From: Magnetospirillum sp. WYHS-4
Lineage (GTDB): Bacteria > Pseudomonadota > Alphaproteobacteria > Rhodospirillales > GLO-3
Reading direction: 5' to 3'
DNA length: 50,741 bases
NCBI GenBank assembly: GCA_039908345.1
Contig: JAMOBD010000013.1
Location: 1-50,741, forward strand
Shown piece by piece: positions 8,620 through 17,655 of this stretch (positions within the stretch are counted from its first letter, which is position 1; each line of letters begins with the position of its first letter). The notes beneath the pieces are model-generated. The model did not search any database, was not told the DNA's origin, and worked only from the letters and a program-made list of their open reading frames with translations. Position numbers and translations under genes: made by a program.

Positions 8620-8820
8620 ATTCCACACGAACACGAACCCATCCGATCCAGGGGCACTGTAATACCGTCGGCACGGCGAAAACAATCTAATTCCAGAGCG
8701 CCACAGTGCCCGGAACTCGAAGCGCACCAATGTATTGCCCCGCCTCTCTGGAACACGGCAAGGTATTGATAAGACAAGCCGCCAAGCAGGCCGGAGTCGC
8801 GGGACGGGCCTTGCGGGCCA

Positions 8821-9711
8821 TCAGCCCTTCTTGAACCCGGCCGGCGTGGGGAATTTGCTCTTCAGTTCAACCCATCCCGGGACGTTGGCAGGCTTGGAAG
8901 GACGCGCCAGGGCCTTGGCGGCATCCGCCAGCTTGTCGATGCGCGACTGGGTGCCGGGATGGGTGGAAAACAGCGACGTGGTCTCGCTGCTGTTGTCCGG
9001 ATAGAGCGTCTTCAAGGTCTTGAAGAAATCCCCAGCCCGCTGCGGGTCCATGCCGGTCTTCTGGAAGACGCCCAGGATATGGTTATCGGCCTCGAACTCA
9101 TTGGCACGCGAATAGCCGGTGAGCACCATGGTGTAGAGCGGCCCCTCAAGGGCGCTCAACACCTCCGCCCCCAGGGGGGCGGCCGAACCCATCCAGCTTG
9201 CCACGAGTTGCTTTCCCGCCCCGCCGATGGTGGTCAGGAACGCCTGGTTGCGCATCTGCTTGGCGCTGTGACTGAGTTCGGCATGGCCGATCTCGTGGGC
9301 GATCACCGAGCCCAACTCGGCCGGATCGTCTGCGTAACGCACCAATTCCGAATTGACTGCGATCTTGCCCCCCGGCAGGGCCCAGGCGTTGACTTGCTTG
9401 TTGTCGACCAGGGTGATTTCCCAGGGTAGATTCTTGCGGTCGCTGGTGGAGATGAAGGGTTCGGCGAACTTGCGCAACGCTTCCTGGGCATTACGATCCG
9501 AATAGGCGCCGCCGGACTTCGTCAGATAGCCGGGGTAGTAGCTCTGCCCCATCTTGATTTCGTCCTCCTCCTTGATGGAGAGGGCGCCCATCAACTGAGC
9601 GGCCCCGCCCACCACGTCGCCCAGACTGAGCTGGGCCACGGCCGGTGCGGCGGCCAACAGCCCCGACGCTCCCAGGCCAAGAACGAAGCCGCGGCGATGC
9701 AACATGGTCAT
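8821..9711 (-). CDS. M48-family metalloprotease, Tat-type signal
   Basis: A 296-residue exported zinc metalloprotease. The start at 9711 (MTMLHRRGFVLG) has AGAGGGG upstream; the twin arginine followed by GFVLG and a hydrophobic stretch to AVAQ is a Tat-like signal peptide. Zinc ligands are HEIGHAE near the middle and Glu in NEFEADN further on, giving the HExxH...E arrangement of family M48. Such periplasmic proteases (BepA/LoiP-like) handle misassembled outer-membrane proteins. No TPR domain is visible, unlike BepA. It follows a FlgO-like lipoprotein gene by 19 bases and probably shares its transcript, which suggests an envelope role. Confidence 0.88.
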   Translation of the reverse strand: MTMLHRRGFVLGLGASGLLAAAPAVAQLSLGDVVGGAAQLMGALSIKEEDEIKMGQSYYPGYLTKSGGAYSDRNAQEALRKFAEPFISTSDRKNLPWEITLVDNKQVNAWALPGGKIAVNSELVRYADDPAELGSVIAHEIGHAELSHSAKQMRNQAFLTTIGGAGKQLVASWMGSAAPLGAEVLSALEGPLYTMVLTGYSRANEFEADNHILGVFQKTGMDPQRAGDFFKTLKTLYPDNSSETTSLFSTHPGTQSRIDKLADAAKALARPSKPANVPGWVELKSKFPTPAGFKKG

Positions 9712-9730
9712 GAGAACCCCTCTCGAAGGA

Positions 9731-10291
9731 TTAGTAGCGGGTGCCGGCGGCCTTGGCCAGGACGCGGACGTTGTCGTCCATCGGCAGGACGTAGTCGTGG
9801 GCGGCCAAAACCCGTCCGTCGGAAGCCTGAAGAATCTTGAGGTTGACGTAGATGCTGTCACGGGCCGGCGTGTAGGTACCGGCGACCACCGCCTGCGCCC
9901 CAGCGGTCTGGCCGATACGGCGGGCATCGCGGGACAGCACGAACTGCCCTTCCCCTTCGCGGACCAGGAAACCGTCGCGGAGCTTGATCTCGGTGACCGT
10001 ATAGCCAGCGTTGGCGATGCGCGAGGCGATCTGCTCGGCGATCAGGCGGCCCAGCGGCGTGGACTCCTCTAGATGGTTGATATCGGACAGGGTGGCGACC
10101 AGCACCGGCTGGGCGGGATCGAGGCGAGCCTGCATGGTCTGCACCAGTTGGTCCGCGGCCGCGTAGCTGGCGAGGATGACCGGATCGCCGGCCAGTCTTT
10201 GACGTTCCTTGGTCGTGAGCACCGGTTCCCCGGCACAGCCGGCGGCCAGAAGAAGGACGGCCAGGAGGCCCGTCGGGCGAAGGCGGAACAT
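9731..10291 (-). CDS. FlgO-family outer-membrane lipoprotein
   Basis: A 186-residue lipoprotein with lipobox LLAAGC at about residues 14-19. The body matches the FlgO family: SYAAADQLVQTMQ, then PVLVATLSDINHLEES, PLGRLIAEQIASRI, a tyrosine-containing TVTEIKLRDGFLVREGEGQFVLSRDA region, and VVAGTY. In Vibrio, FlgO is an outer-membrane flagellar protein; relatives occur without flagellar genes. GAGGAG seven bases upstream supports the ATG at 10291. It sits 11 bases after another lipoprotein gene and 19 before an M48 protease gene. A link with flagella is not shown here: no other flagellar structural gene is in the window. Confidence 0.82.
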   Translation of the reverse strand: MFRLRPTGLLAVLLLAAGCAGEPVLTTKERQRLAGDPVILASYAAADQLVQTMQARLDPAQPVLVATLSDINHLEESTPLGRLIAEQIASRIANAGYTVTEIKLRDGFLVREGEGQFVLSRDARRIGQTAGAQAVVAGTYTPARDSIYVNLKILQASDGRVLAAHDYVLPMDDNVRVLAKAAGTRY

Positions 10292-10302
10292 CGGGCGTCT
10301 CC

Positions 10303-11025
10303 TCAGGGCGCGTTGATCGAGAACTCGCGGATCGGCAAAGGCTGGGCCGGTGCCCCCGCCAACGCCACTCCCAGGGGGCCGGCCGGTGCACTGCCCGCGT
10401 ACTGGAAGGCTTCCTTGCGGTCGATGTAGTACATGGCCTCGTTGCGCGACAGGATATCGCCTCCCTTCAGGAGGGTCACGGTGATCAGTATCTCGTCGTT
10501 GGCCCCATAGCCGAAGGCCCCCGCGTTGGCCAGCTCCAGCGCCGTCCCGGCCACCATCATGTTGGCCGTCACCAGATTGAACCCGCCAATGTCGCGCAGA
10601 CGGTGGATTCCGCCCAGGGCGCTTGCCGCCAGAAAGGCGCTTCCGGTAGCGGGACGGTTGGACGTCTCGTGCAGGATCGGCTGGACTGCCGTATGGACCC
10701 GATAGCCGGCCTCGGCCCGCACCAGGGTTACCGGCAGACCCTTCTTGACCAAGTGAGTGGTCAGGTGGTCGCGGAAGGCGCGCCCGAAGGGCATGGAGAT
10801 ATCCAGAGGCTCAACGAAATAGCTGCCGCCTCCCGGCGGGGCCTTCTTGGCGGCCTCGGCGATCTCGGCCGCCACGTCGGAAGCCAGGATGTCCCAGTGC
10901 TGGACCCGAAGCATTTCCATCTGGGTGGTCGCGTCATGGCCGACCGCAACCGGCGTCGCGGCGGTCTCGCATCCGGCCACCGCCAGCCCCAGCAACGCCA
11001 CCGCGAGCATTCTCGTAGGAAACAC
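10303..11025 (-). CDS. Hypothetical lipoprotein, 240 aa
   Basis: An exported lipoprotein of unrecognised family. The GTG at 11023-11025 is preceded by GGAGG at seven bases; the next in-frame ATG (11010) lacks this. The signal peptide has lipobox LAVAGC. The mature part starts with Thr/Ala-rich residues, then WDILASDVAAEIAEA and SMPFGRAFRDHLTTHLVKKG. This pattern, with later VTLLKGGDILSRNEAMYYID, resembles proteins that assemble with FlgO-like lipoproteins, but I cannot name a family. It is first of three closely spaced genes ending in an M48 protease, so a shared envelope job is likely. Confidence 0.8.
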   Translation of the reverse strand: MFPTRMLAVALLGLAVAGCETAATPVAVGHDATTQMEMLRVQHWDILASDVAAEIAEAAKKAPPGGGSYFVEPLDISMPFGRAFRDHLTTHLVKKGLPVTLVRAEAGYRVHTAVQPILHETSNRPATGSAFLAASALGGIHRLRDIGGFNLVTANMMVAGTALELANAGAFGYGANDEILITVTLLKGGDILSRNEAMYYIDRKEAFQYAGSAPAGPLGVALAGAPAQPLPIREFSINAP

Positions 11026-11163
11026 CGGATGTCCTCCGCAGGTTGGACCGTGCTCCAAGCCTATGCCGGCCTCCCGCCCCGGTCAAGGACGCGAGGACGA
11101 CACCTGGATACCGAATTCGAAGAGGCGTTCGACCGGATTACATGGTTGTCGGATCGACTTGCC

Positions 11164-12474
11164 TCACCGCCCGGCGACGATACAGGCGACGGAGAGCTTT
11201 TGCAGGGCGTCGCAGGAAGCGACGGCTTCGGCACGGGAGGCGAAGGGCCCGGCCTGCACGCGATAGAACAGTCCACGCGGCCCCAGGTCCGCTTCCTCGA
11301 CATGGAAGTTCAGTCCGGCCAAGACTGCGGGATAGGACTCCTGCAGCTTCTTCCATTCCTTGGCCGCCTGGTCGGGCGAACGCAAAGAGGCCAACTGGAT
11401 GCGCGGACCGCCACCGGAATGGACGGCCGCCATCCGGGCGGGCATGGCCGCAGCCGGAGAAGTCGCCCGGTTGGGCTTCGCCTCGGGCGCCGGCTTGGCC
11501 GACGTCTCGATCTGGGGTGCCTTGGCCGGATCGGCTGGCGGCGACATGGGCACCGCCTCGGGCACCGGAGCGGTGGCAACCGATTGCGGACGACCGGCAA
11601 CGGCCTCGTCCTCCACCTTGGCGAGGATTTGCTTGATGCCGTCGGTGGCGGCGGTTGCCGCCAAGCCGGATACCCGACCCCAGGGGCCGTCCAGGCTGCC
11701 GGCCGGCACCGCGTTTTCCTGCTGGGCCTCGCCGACCGTCGAGCCGTCCGGGCGCAGGACCGTCCAGGTGATGCGCACCGTCTGCTGGCCCTTCTTGTCG
11801 GGCGGCGACATCTCGACCGTGCCGTTGATCGTCGCCAGCAGGTCGCCGGCCTTGTCCGCCACGGGCACGTCGGCGTCCTTGAGGGCGGTCTTCAGGGCTG
11901 CCGCCAGGGTCTGGTTGCCGTCGCCGGGAGCGCCCACCACCTCCTGGACGCGCACGCCCTTGCGGGCGCCGGGCTGGGTGGCGGCCACTTCCCGCGGGTC
12001 CTGCAGCATGGCGGCCACCGCCTTGCCGGTATCCAGGCCGACGGCGCGGATGATCTTGGGATCGCCGTTCACCCATTCCCACCAGGTGCCCTTGACCTCC
12101 TGGACGTGGGAGCCCATGGGGCGGCGCTGCTTGTCGAACAGGGTCCATTCGATGAACACGATGGTCGCCGCGCTGCTGTCCTGGTTGGTGCGGGTCTTGC
12201 TTTTCAGCAGGTAATGGCCCGTACCCGGCCCGCCGGCGGAAGCCGGAATGCCGCGGTTGGACAATTCGTCCGCCACCGACTGGGCCAGCAGGCGGGCCAT
12301 GGGCACGGCCGGACCGTCGACGTGTTCGACTTCGATGTTGCCGGCTTCCTTGATGGCCGCAAGCGGACTGACCTTGGGATCGCTGGGACCCAGGAAGGGC
12401 TGCGGCAACTGCCCGCAGGCCGCCGCCAGGAGCGCCGCCAGAACGACCAGCCGTTTCGTCAGACCATCACGCAC
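11164..12474 (-). CDS. SPOR-domain lipoprotein, 436 aa
   Basis: The start is a GTG at 12472-12474 followed by a signal peptide with lipobox LLAAACG. The mature protein has two repeats of a beta-rich unit (WTLFDKQRRPMGSHVQEVKG near 110 and WTVLRPDGSTVGEAQQEN near 240). A Pro/Ala-rich linker (about 305-355) follows, then a C-terminal SPOR domain with RIQLASLRSPDQAAKEWKKL and FYRVQAGPFASRAEA. SPOR domains bind denuded peptidoglycan glycan strands, often at the division site, so this is likely an outer-membrane lipoprotein touching the wall. A 22-codon ORF ends across its start. It lies 138 bases upstream of the FlgO-like cluster. Confidence 0.83.
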   Translation of the reverse strand: MRDGLTKRLVVLAALLAAACGQLPQPFLGPSDPKVSPLAAIKEAGNIEVEHVDGPAVPMARLLAQSVADELSNRGIPASAGGPGTGHYLLKSKTRTNQDSSAATIVFIEWTLFDKQRRPMGSHVQEVKGTWWEWVNGDPKIIRAVGLDTGKAVAAMLQDPREVAATQPGARKGVRVQEVVGAPGDGNQTLAAALKTALKDADVPVADKAGDLLATINGTVEMSPPDKKGQQTVRITWTVLRPDGSTVGEAQQENAVPAGSLDGPWGRVSGLAATAATDGIKQILAKVEDEAVAGRPQSVATAPVPEAVPMSPPADPAKAPQIETSAKPAPEAKPNRATSPAAAMPARMAAVHSGGGPRIQLASLRSPDQAAKEWKKLQESYPAVLAGLNFHVEEADLGPRGLFYRVQAGPFASRAEAVASCDALQKLSVACIVAGR

Positions 12475-12527
12475 ATCGCCACCGTCACCAGGAGAAAGGC
12501 CAGGATCAGGATTACCATATGAGGCAT
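12459..12527 (-). CDS. Possible 22-residue membrane peptide
   Basis: A short ORF, MPHMVILILAFLLVTVAMCV followed by MV and TGA, is almost entirely hydrophobic and long enough to span a membrane. AAGGGG lies about nine bases before the ATG. Its stop falls inside the first codons of the SPOR lipoprotein in another frame, so translation could feed that gene, whose GTG start lacks a strong ribosome site. Against it: a chance ORF in GC-rich DNA is possible, and the same bases lie upstream of a signal-peptide region. I cannot assign a function. Confidence 0.4.
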   Translation of the reverse strand: MPHMVILILAFLLVTVAMCVMV

Positions 12528-12553
12528 GGCGAGCAACCCCTTCGCGGGACGAG

Positions 12554-13318
12554 CTAACGGGCGAGTGCGATGGCGGATAGCTGTCGGCCATAGTCCGCTT
12601 GGCCTTCCAGGGTGGCGCGGCGGTAGCTGAAGAAGGTCTTCTCCTCCCGCCGGGTGTCCCTGGACAGCACCTCGAAACGCGCGACTCCGGCCGACTCGAG
12701 TCGCATGGCGACATAGCCGGGCAGGTCGAACAGGTGATGACCGTCCCGTCCCGATGGCACGAAGAAGCGTCCGTTCGCCGGATCGTCTCCGGTCAGGGCA
12801 GCGAGGAATTCCGGCCCCACCTCGTAGGACGGTTGGTGGATGCAGGGCCCCACCGCAGCGAGGATAGACTCGTGCCGGGCGCCCAGGCCGACCATGGCCT
12901 CGACGGTCGCTTCCAGGATTCCGGCCCGCGCGCCCTTCCAGCCCGCATGGGCGGCGGCGACGACCCCCGCCTCAGGGTCGGCGAACAGCACGGGCGCACA
13001 GTCGGCGGTGAGAATCCCCAAGGCCAGGCCGGGGGTCCGGGTCGCCATGGCGTCGGCTTGCGGCGCCCCGCCGTTCCAGGGGCCATCCACCACCACGCAA
13101 GCCGACGAATGGACCTGATGGACGGTGACCAGGGCCCCGGAATCCAGGCCCAGGCTTGCCATGGTCCGGCCGCGGTTGGCGCGCACCGCTTCCGGATCGT
13201 CCTTGGAGCCGGGGCCGCAGTTGAGCGTCGCATAAAGCCCGGCGCTGCAGCCGCCCTCGCGGGTGAAGAAGGCATGCTGGACGCCGGGCAGGCCCGACAG
13301 GGCGGAAGCGGCGATCAT
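12554..13318 (-). CDS. pgeF: PgeF/YfiH laccase-domain protein (peptidoglycan editing factor)
   Basis: A 254-residue protein of the YfiH/LACC1 family. Members have purine-nucleoside phosphorylase and adenosine deaminase activity, and the E. coli protein helps keep L-Ser out of peptidoglycan. The zinc-site residues are visible: VHQVHSS, LTADCAPVLF and AAAHAGWKGA. FFTREGG at the N-terminus and FFSYRRA near the C-terminus are also typical. The start at 13318 overlaps the stop of midA as ATGA, giving an lgt-midA-pgeF translationally coupled string that is common in alphaproteobacteria. Confidence 0.92.
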   Translation of the reverse strand: MIAASALSGLPGVQHAFFTREGGCSAGLYATLNCGPGSKDDPEAVRANRGRTMASLGLDSGALVTVHQVHSSACVVVDGPWNGGAPQADAMATRTPGLALGILTADCAPVLFADPEAGVVAAAHAGWKGARAGILEATVEAMVGLGARHESILAAVGPCIHQPSYEVGPEFLAALTGDDPANGRFFVPSGRDGHHLFDLPGYVAMRLESAGVARFEVLSRDTRREEKTFFSYRRATLEGQADYGRQLSAIALAR

Positions 13319-14412
13319 CGGCTGGCGTCCTCCTCGTCGAAGCCGGGCGGCGTGGGCAGGCCGGGGGCCGTCAGGCACAGAAACTTGAACAGGCTGCCCA
13401 TCTCGTCAGGATCGGTCAAGCGCCGGAAGGCCGCCTGGATGTCCGCCGCCTGCTGGGGCGTCGCCTTCTGTAGCAGCATTGCGGCTCGGGCGCCCAACCC
13501 CAGGCGCAGCAGGAATTCCCCCTGAGGCAAGGGGCCGTAAACCGCTGCCCCGCGCTCGGCGGCGGAACGTCCCAAGGCCTCGAAATCCACATGAGCGGTC
13601 AGATCGGCATCGCCGGGATCGGCCAGCACCTCGTGGAAGGCATGGCCCTTGACCGCCTGCAAGGTGTCGCCGATTCCCGAACGGTGATGCCCGTAATCGA
13701 CGATAAGGGCGGCGCCGCCGAAGCGGGCAAGCCGTTCCGCCAGGGCGTGAACGACCGCCAGCCCGGACGGACAGGTTTCGACGATGCCGCCTTCCGGGGC
13801 GTCGGCCAGGTCGTCGGACAGGAAGGGCGGCCGATGCGCAGCGGGCGCCAACTGGAATTCCAGCCCCTTTTCGTCCGCCGCCAGCCCCACCATGCGCTCG
13901 CGCCAGCCGTCGCCCACCTTCTGGAACTGGCGGATGGGCAAGGCGTCGAAGAACTCGTTGGCGATGACCAGGAGCGGCCCCTGCGGCACCTGGTCCAGGC
14001 TGTCGTGCCAGGTGGCCGGGACATCGCCCAGGGCTTCCCGCTGGCGGGCCCGCAAGGCCGGGCTGATTTCCACGAGATGGACCCGGATGGCTTGGCGAAA
14101 GCCGGGGACGCTGCGGGCGGCGCGCAGCATGTCGGCCATCAGGGTGCCGCGGCCGGGGCCCAGTTCCACCAGGTTCAACGCCTCCGGCTCGCCCATGGCG
14201 CGCCAGACCAGGGCGCCCCATAGTCCCAGGATCTCGCCGAACATCTGACTGATTTCGGGCGCCGTGGTGAAGTCCCCGCCGCGCCCGAAGGGATCGCGGC
14301 CCATATAGTAGCCGTACTTGGGATGGCCCAGGACCTCGGCCATGTACTGGGCGACGGACAGCGGCCCTTCGAGTGCGATGCGCCGGCAAAGGATATCCAG
14401 CAACCCGCTCAT
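13315..14412 (-). CDS. MidA/NDUFAF7-like SAM-dependent methyltransferase
   Basis: A 365-residue class I methyltransferase of the DUF185 group. The mitochondrial homologue NDUFAF7/MidA dimethylates an arginine of a complex I subunit during assembly; bacterial targets are less clear. Typical sequence: QYMAEVLGHPKYGYYMGRDP, GDFTTAPEISQMFGEI, the SAM-binding VELGPGRGTLMADML, and IANEFFDALPIRQF. Both ends show ATGA overlaps (lgt upstream, pgeF downstream), so it is translated from the same message. The size is normal for the family. Confidence 0.9.
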   Translation of the reverse strand: MSGLLDILCRRIALEGPLSVAQYMAEVLGHPKYGYYMGRDPFGRGGDFTTAPEISQMFGEILGLWGALVWRAMGEPEALNLVELGPGRGTLMADMLRAARSVPGFRQAIRVHLVEISPALRARQREALGDVPATWHDSLDQVPQGPLLVIANEFFDALPIRQFQKVGDGWRERMVGLAADEKGLEFQLAPAAHRPPFLSDDLADAPEGGIVETCPSGLAVVHALAERLARFGGAALIVDYGHHRSGIGDTLQAVKGHAFHEVLADPGDADLTAHVDFEALGRSAAERGAAVYGPLPQGEFLLRLGLGARAAMLLQKATPQQAADIQAAFRRLTDPDEMGSLFKFLCLTAPGLPTPPGFDEEDASR

Positions 14413-15209
14413 GACGCCGGGCGGCGCAGGGCCAGGACCGCCAGGGCGATGCCGGCGGCCAGCATGGGCAGGGACAGGGCCTGGCCGATGGTCAGCCAGG
14501 GCAGCACCCAGGCGTCGGGCTGGCGGAAGAACTCGGACACCGAACGCGCAATCCCGTAGCCCGCGATGAAGACGCCGGCGGTCAGGCCGGGACGACGGCG
14601 CAACGCCTCGTTCCGGTAGACCAGGTTGGCGACGGCGAACAGCACCAGTCCTTCCAGCAGCGCCTCGTAAAGCTGGCTGGGATGGCGGGGCTCGGGCCCG
14701 CCGCGCGGAAAGACCATGGCCCAGGGCACGTCGGCGGGCCGGCCGAACAACTCGCCGTTGATGAAATTGGCGAGGCGGCCGAAGAACAGGCCGATGGGCG
14801 CGCCGCAGGACAGCAGGTCGGCGAAGACCAGGCCGGAAATGCCCCGCCTTTTGACGAAGACGATGCCGGCCACCGCCACGCCCAGGATGCCGCCGTGGAA
14901 GGACATGCCGCCTTCCCAGACCCGCAGCATGGCGCCCGGGTTCGCCAGGTAGTAGCCGGTCTGGTAGAACAGCACGTAGCCCAGCCGCCCCCCCAGCACC
15001 ACGGCCAGGGTAGCCCAGACCAGGAAATCGTCGATGTCGATTTCCTTGACCGGCAGGGGCGCCTTGCGGGCCAAGCGGACGATCAGCCGCCAGCCCAGCA
15101 CCAGCCCGGCCACATAGGCCAGCGCGTACCAGCGAATGGCCAAGGGCCCGATCTGGAACAGCACCGGGTCGATATTGGGATAGGGAATGGCGAGCAGGAT
15201 GTCGGTCAC
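14409..15209 (-). CDS. lgt: Prolipoprotein diacylglyceryl transferase
   Basis: Lgt, 266 residues, is the inner-membrane enzyme that transfers diacylglycerol from phosphatidylglycerol to the lipobox cysteine of lipoprotein precursors. It serves the many lipoproteins in this window. Visible: seven hydrophobic helices, the WEGGMSFHGGILG segment with the essential His, the Lgt signature GRLANFINGELFG, and RHPSQLYEALLEG near the C-terminal third. The start is a GTG at 15207-15209, with GAGGA nine bases upstream and a GTGA overlap with the stop of hldD. Confidence 0.95.
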   Translation of the reverse strand: MTDILLAIPYPNIDPVLFQIGPLAIRWYALAYVAGLVLGWRLIVRLARKAPLPVKEIDIDDFLVWATLAVVLGGRLGYVLFYQTGYYLANPGAMLRVWEGGMSFHGGILGVAVAGIVFVKRRGISGLVFADLLSCGAPIGLFFGRLANFINGELFGRPADVPWAMVFPRGGPEPRHPSQLYEALLEGLVLFAVANLVYRNEALRRRPGLTAGVFIAGYGIARSVSEFFRQPDAWVLPWLTIGQALSLPMLAAGIALAVLALRRPAS

Positions 15210-16192
15210 CGGAACGAATCCTCGGCGTCCAGGAAGTCGCGGACGTAGCGCGCCACGCCGTCCTCCAGCGCCGTAAAGGGCCTGGCATAGCCGGCGGCGC
15301 GCAGGCGGCCCATGTCGGCCTGGGTGAAGTACTGGTATTTGTCGCGGATCGCTTCGGGCGTCGGGATGTACTCGATCTTCGGCTCCTGCCCCAGCGCCCG
15401 GTAGGTGGCCGCGGCCAGATCCTTGAAGGACCGGGCCTGGCCGGTGCCACAGTTGAACAGGCCGCTGGCTTCGGGATTGTCCAGCAGCCACGTCATCACG
15501 TCGATGCAGTCGCCGATCCAGACGAAGTCGCGCGACTGGCCGCCGTCCTCGTAGTCGGGGCGGTGGGACTTGAACAGCTTGCAGGTGCCGCCCGCCTTCA
15601 CCGTGGGGAATATTTGGGCGACCACGCTTTTCATGGTCCCCTTGTGGGCCTCGTTGGGGCCGTAGACGTTGAAGAACTTCAGCCCCGCCCATTGCGGCGG
15701 ACGAAGCTCGCCATTGCCCAAGGCCCGCACCACCCAGCGGTCGAACAGGTGCTTGCTCCAGCCGTAGGCGTTCAGGGGACGCAGCGTCTCCAGATGGCGG
15801 GGGGAGGCGTCGTCGGAGAATCCCTGCCGCCCGTCGCCGTAGGTGGCGGCCGAAGAGGCGTAGATCAAGGGCACCTGGTGGGTGGTGCACCAGCGCCAAA
15901 GCGCCACCGACAGGCGGAAGTTGTTGTCGACGATCTTGTCGGCGTCGGTTTCGGTGGTGGCCGAAATGGCCCCCATGTGGATCACCGCCTTGACGGCGGC
16001 GCTATGAATGTCGAGGAAATCGAGCAGACGGTCGGGATGGACGATGTCGAACAGATCGCGCTTGGCGATGTTCTTCCATTTCACCCCGTCGCGCAGGCGG
16101 TCGCAGACGACGACGCGGCCCAGGCCCCGCTCCTCGATCGCCGCCGCCATGTTGGAGCCGATGAATCCGGCGCCTCCGGTCACCACGTACAT
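15206..16192 (-). CDS. hldD: ADP-L-glycero-D-manno-heptose 6-epimerase
   Basis: A 328-residue extended SDR. HldD (RfaD) converts ADP-D-glycero- to ADP-L-glycero-manno-heptose for the inner core of lipopolysaccharide, using bound NADP. GGAGFIGSN binds the dinucleotide at the very N-terminus, YGWSK supplies the catalytic Tyr and Lys, and VKWKNIAKRDLFDIV plus FFNVYGPNEAHKGTMKS are characteristic of the heptose epimerase group. AAGGAG seven bases upstream supports the ATG at 16192. With kdsC elsewhere in the window it implies a KDO/heptose-containing core. It ends in a GTGA overlap with lgt. Confidence 0.93.
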   Translation of the reverse strand: MYVVTGGAGFIGSNMAAAIEERGLGRVVVCDRLRDGVKWKNIAKRDLFDIVHPDRLLDFLDIHSAAVKAVIHMGAISATTETDADKIVDNNFRLSVALWRWCTTHQVPLIYASSAATYGDGRQGFSDDASPRHLETLRPLNAYGWSKHLFDRWVVRALGNGELRPPQWAGLKFFNVYGPNEAHKGTMKSVVAQIFPTVKAGGTCKLFKSHRPDYEDGGQSRDFVWIGDCIDVMTWLLDNPEASGLFNCGTGQARSFKDLAAATYRALGQEPKIEYIPTPEAIRDKYQYFTQADMGRLRAAGYARPFTALEDGVARYVRDFLDAEDSFR

Positions 16193-16244
16193 GCAGGTCT
16201 CCTTCCCGATCGCCGGGCCTCTATAGCGCAAAACCGCCCGCCCG

Positions 16245-17591
16245 TCACTCGCCGGCCAGCCATCCCTCCACATCGGCGAGGGCGCGGGCGGCCAGGGCCT
16301 TTTTGCGTTCGCGGCCCTTCAGCGGCCGGCCGCGTTCGTTGCGGGCCTCGATGGGCGGGAACAGGCCGAAGGTGATGTTCATCGGCTGGTAGGTATCGGC
16401 CAGGGCGCCGCCGGTGATGTGGCCCAGCAGGGCCCCCAGGGTGGTGGTGGCGGGCGGCGGGCGCGGGGGCAGGCTCCGGGCTTCTTCCGCGGCGAAGCGC
16501 CCGGCCAGCAGGCCGACGGCCGCGCTTTCCACATAGCCCTCGCAGCCGGTGATCTGGCCGGCGAAGCGCAGTCGCGGATCGGCCTTCAGGCGCAAGGTGC
16601 CGTCCAGCAGGCGCGGCCCGTTCAGGAAAGTATTGCGGTGGATGCCGCCCAGGCGGGCGAATTCGGCCCCTTCCAGGCCGGGAATGGTGCGGAAGACTTC
16701 CACCTGGGCGCCATGGGCGAGCTTGGTCTGGAAGCCCACCATGTTGTAGAGGGTGCCCAGCCGGTTGTCCTGGCGCAACTGCACCACGGCGCGCAGCCGG
16801 CGGCCGGGGTTGTGGGGATCGCGGAGCCCCACCGGCTTCATGGGACCGAAAGCCAGGGTCTCGCGTCCCCGTTCGGCCATCACCTCGATGGGCAGGCAGC
16901 CTTCGAAATAGGGGGTATCCTTCTCCCAGTCCTTGAAGGGCACCTTGGGGCCGGCCAGCAGGGCGTCGACGAAGGCCTCGTACTGGGTGTCGTCCATGGG
17001 GCAGTTGATGTAGTCGTCCCCTTCCCCCTTGTCCCAGCGCGATTGGAACCATGCCTTGGAGAAGTCGATGGACTCCTTGACCACGATGGGGGCGATGGCG
17101 TCGAAGAAGGCGAGGGAATCAGTTCCGCTCAGGGCCCGGATGGCTTCGGCCAAGGGCGCCGAGGTCAAGGGCCCGCTGGCGACGATGGCGCTTGCGCAGC
17201 CCGGCAGGTCCAGGGAAGCGACTTCCTCGCGGACCAGTGTCACCAGGGGATGGGCGAGGAGGGTCTCCTCGACGGTCCGGCTGAAGGCCTCGCGATCCAC
17301 GGCCAGGGCGCTGCCCGCCGGCACCCGGTTGGCGTCGGCGGCCTTGAGGATCAGGGAGCCGGCCCGGCGCATTTCCGCATGCAGGACGCCCACCGCGCTG
17401 CCTTCGGCGTCGTCGGAACGCAGGGAATTGGAACAGACCAGTTCCGCCAGCCCGCCCGAGGCATGGGCCGGCGTCGACTTCGCCGGCCGCATCTCGTAAA
17501 GCCGCACCGGCACGCCGGCCTGGGCAAGTTGCCAGGCGGCTTCGCTGCCGGCCAGGCCGCCGCCGATCACAGGTATGGGTTGGATCGCCAT
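16245..17591 (-). CDS. trmFO: TrmFO, folate-dependent tRNA (uracil-54-C5) methyltransferase
   Basis: A 448-residue flavoprotein that makes ribothymidine-54 in tRNA, using methylenetetrahydrofolate as carbon donor and FADH2 as reductant. The N-terminus has the FAD motif [14 protein letters not shown]. Typical downstream segments are [25 protein letters not shown] (carrying a reactive-site Cys) and [12 protein letters not shown] near the end. The ATG at 17589-17591 is used; a longer frame upstream has no family support. It is divergent from the rhodanese gene and 52 bases before hldD. TrmFO replaces TrmA in many alphaproteobacteria and Gram-positives. Confidence 0.95.
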   Translation of the reverse strand: MAIQPIPVIGGGLAGSEAAWQLAQAGVPVRLYEMRPAKSTPAHASGGLAELVCSNSLRSDDAEGSAVGVLHAEMRRAGSLILKAADANRVPAGSALAVDREAFSRTVEETLLAHPLVTLVREEVASLDLPGCASAIVASGPLTSAPLAEAIRALSGTDSLAFFDAIAPIVVKESIDFSKAWFQSRWDKGEGDDYINCPMDDTQYEAFVDALLAGPKVPFKDWEKDTPYFEGCLPIEVMAERGRETLAFGPMKPVGLRDPHNPGRRLRAVVQLRQDNRLGTLYNMVGFQTKLAHGAQVEVFRTIPGLEGAEFARLGGIHRNTFLNGPRLLDGTLRLKADPRLRFAGQITGCEGYVESAAVGLLAGRFAAEEARSLPPRPPPATTTLGALLGHITGGALADTYQPMNITFGLFPPIEARNERGRPLKGRERKKALAARALADVEGWLAGE

Positions 17592-17655
17592 GGCCCAGTC
17601 ATAGAGCCGGCTCCCCCGATTGACAAGCCCGCGCGGGCCGGCTACCAGAATGCCC

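Noticed and set aside
8821-8850. GGCC-rich repeat after the M48 protease as an intrinsic terminator
   Set aside because: Stem is four bases of a self-complementary word and no T-run follows.
11138-12148. 336-residue minus-strand frame inside the SPOR lipoprotein gene
   Set aside because: Gly/Arg-rich low-complexity translation without start signals; the lipoprotein frame has a signal peptide and a SPOR domain.
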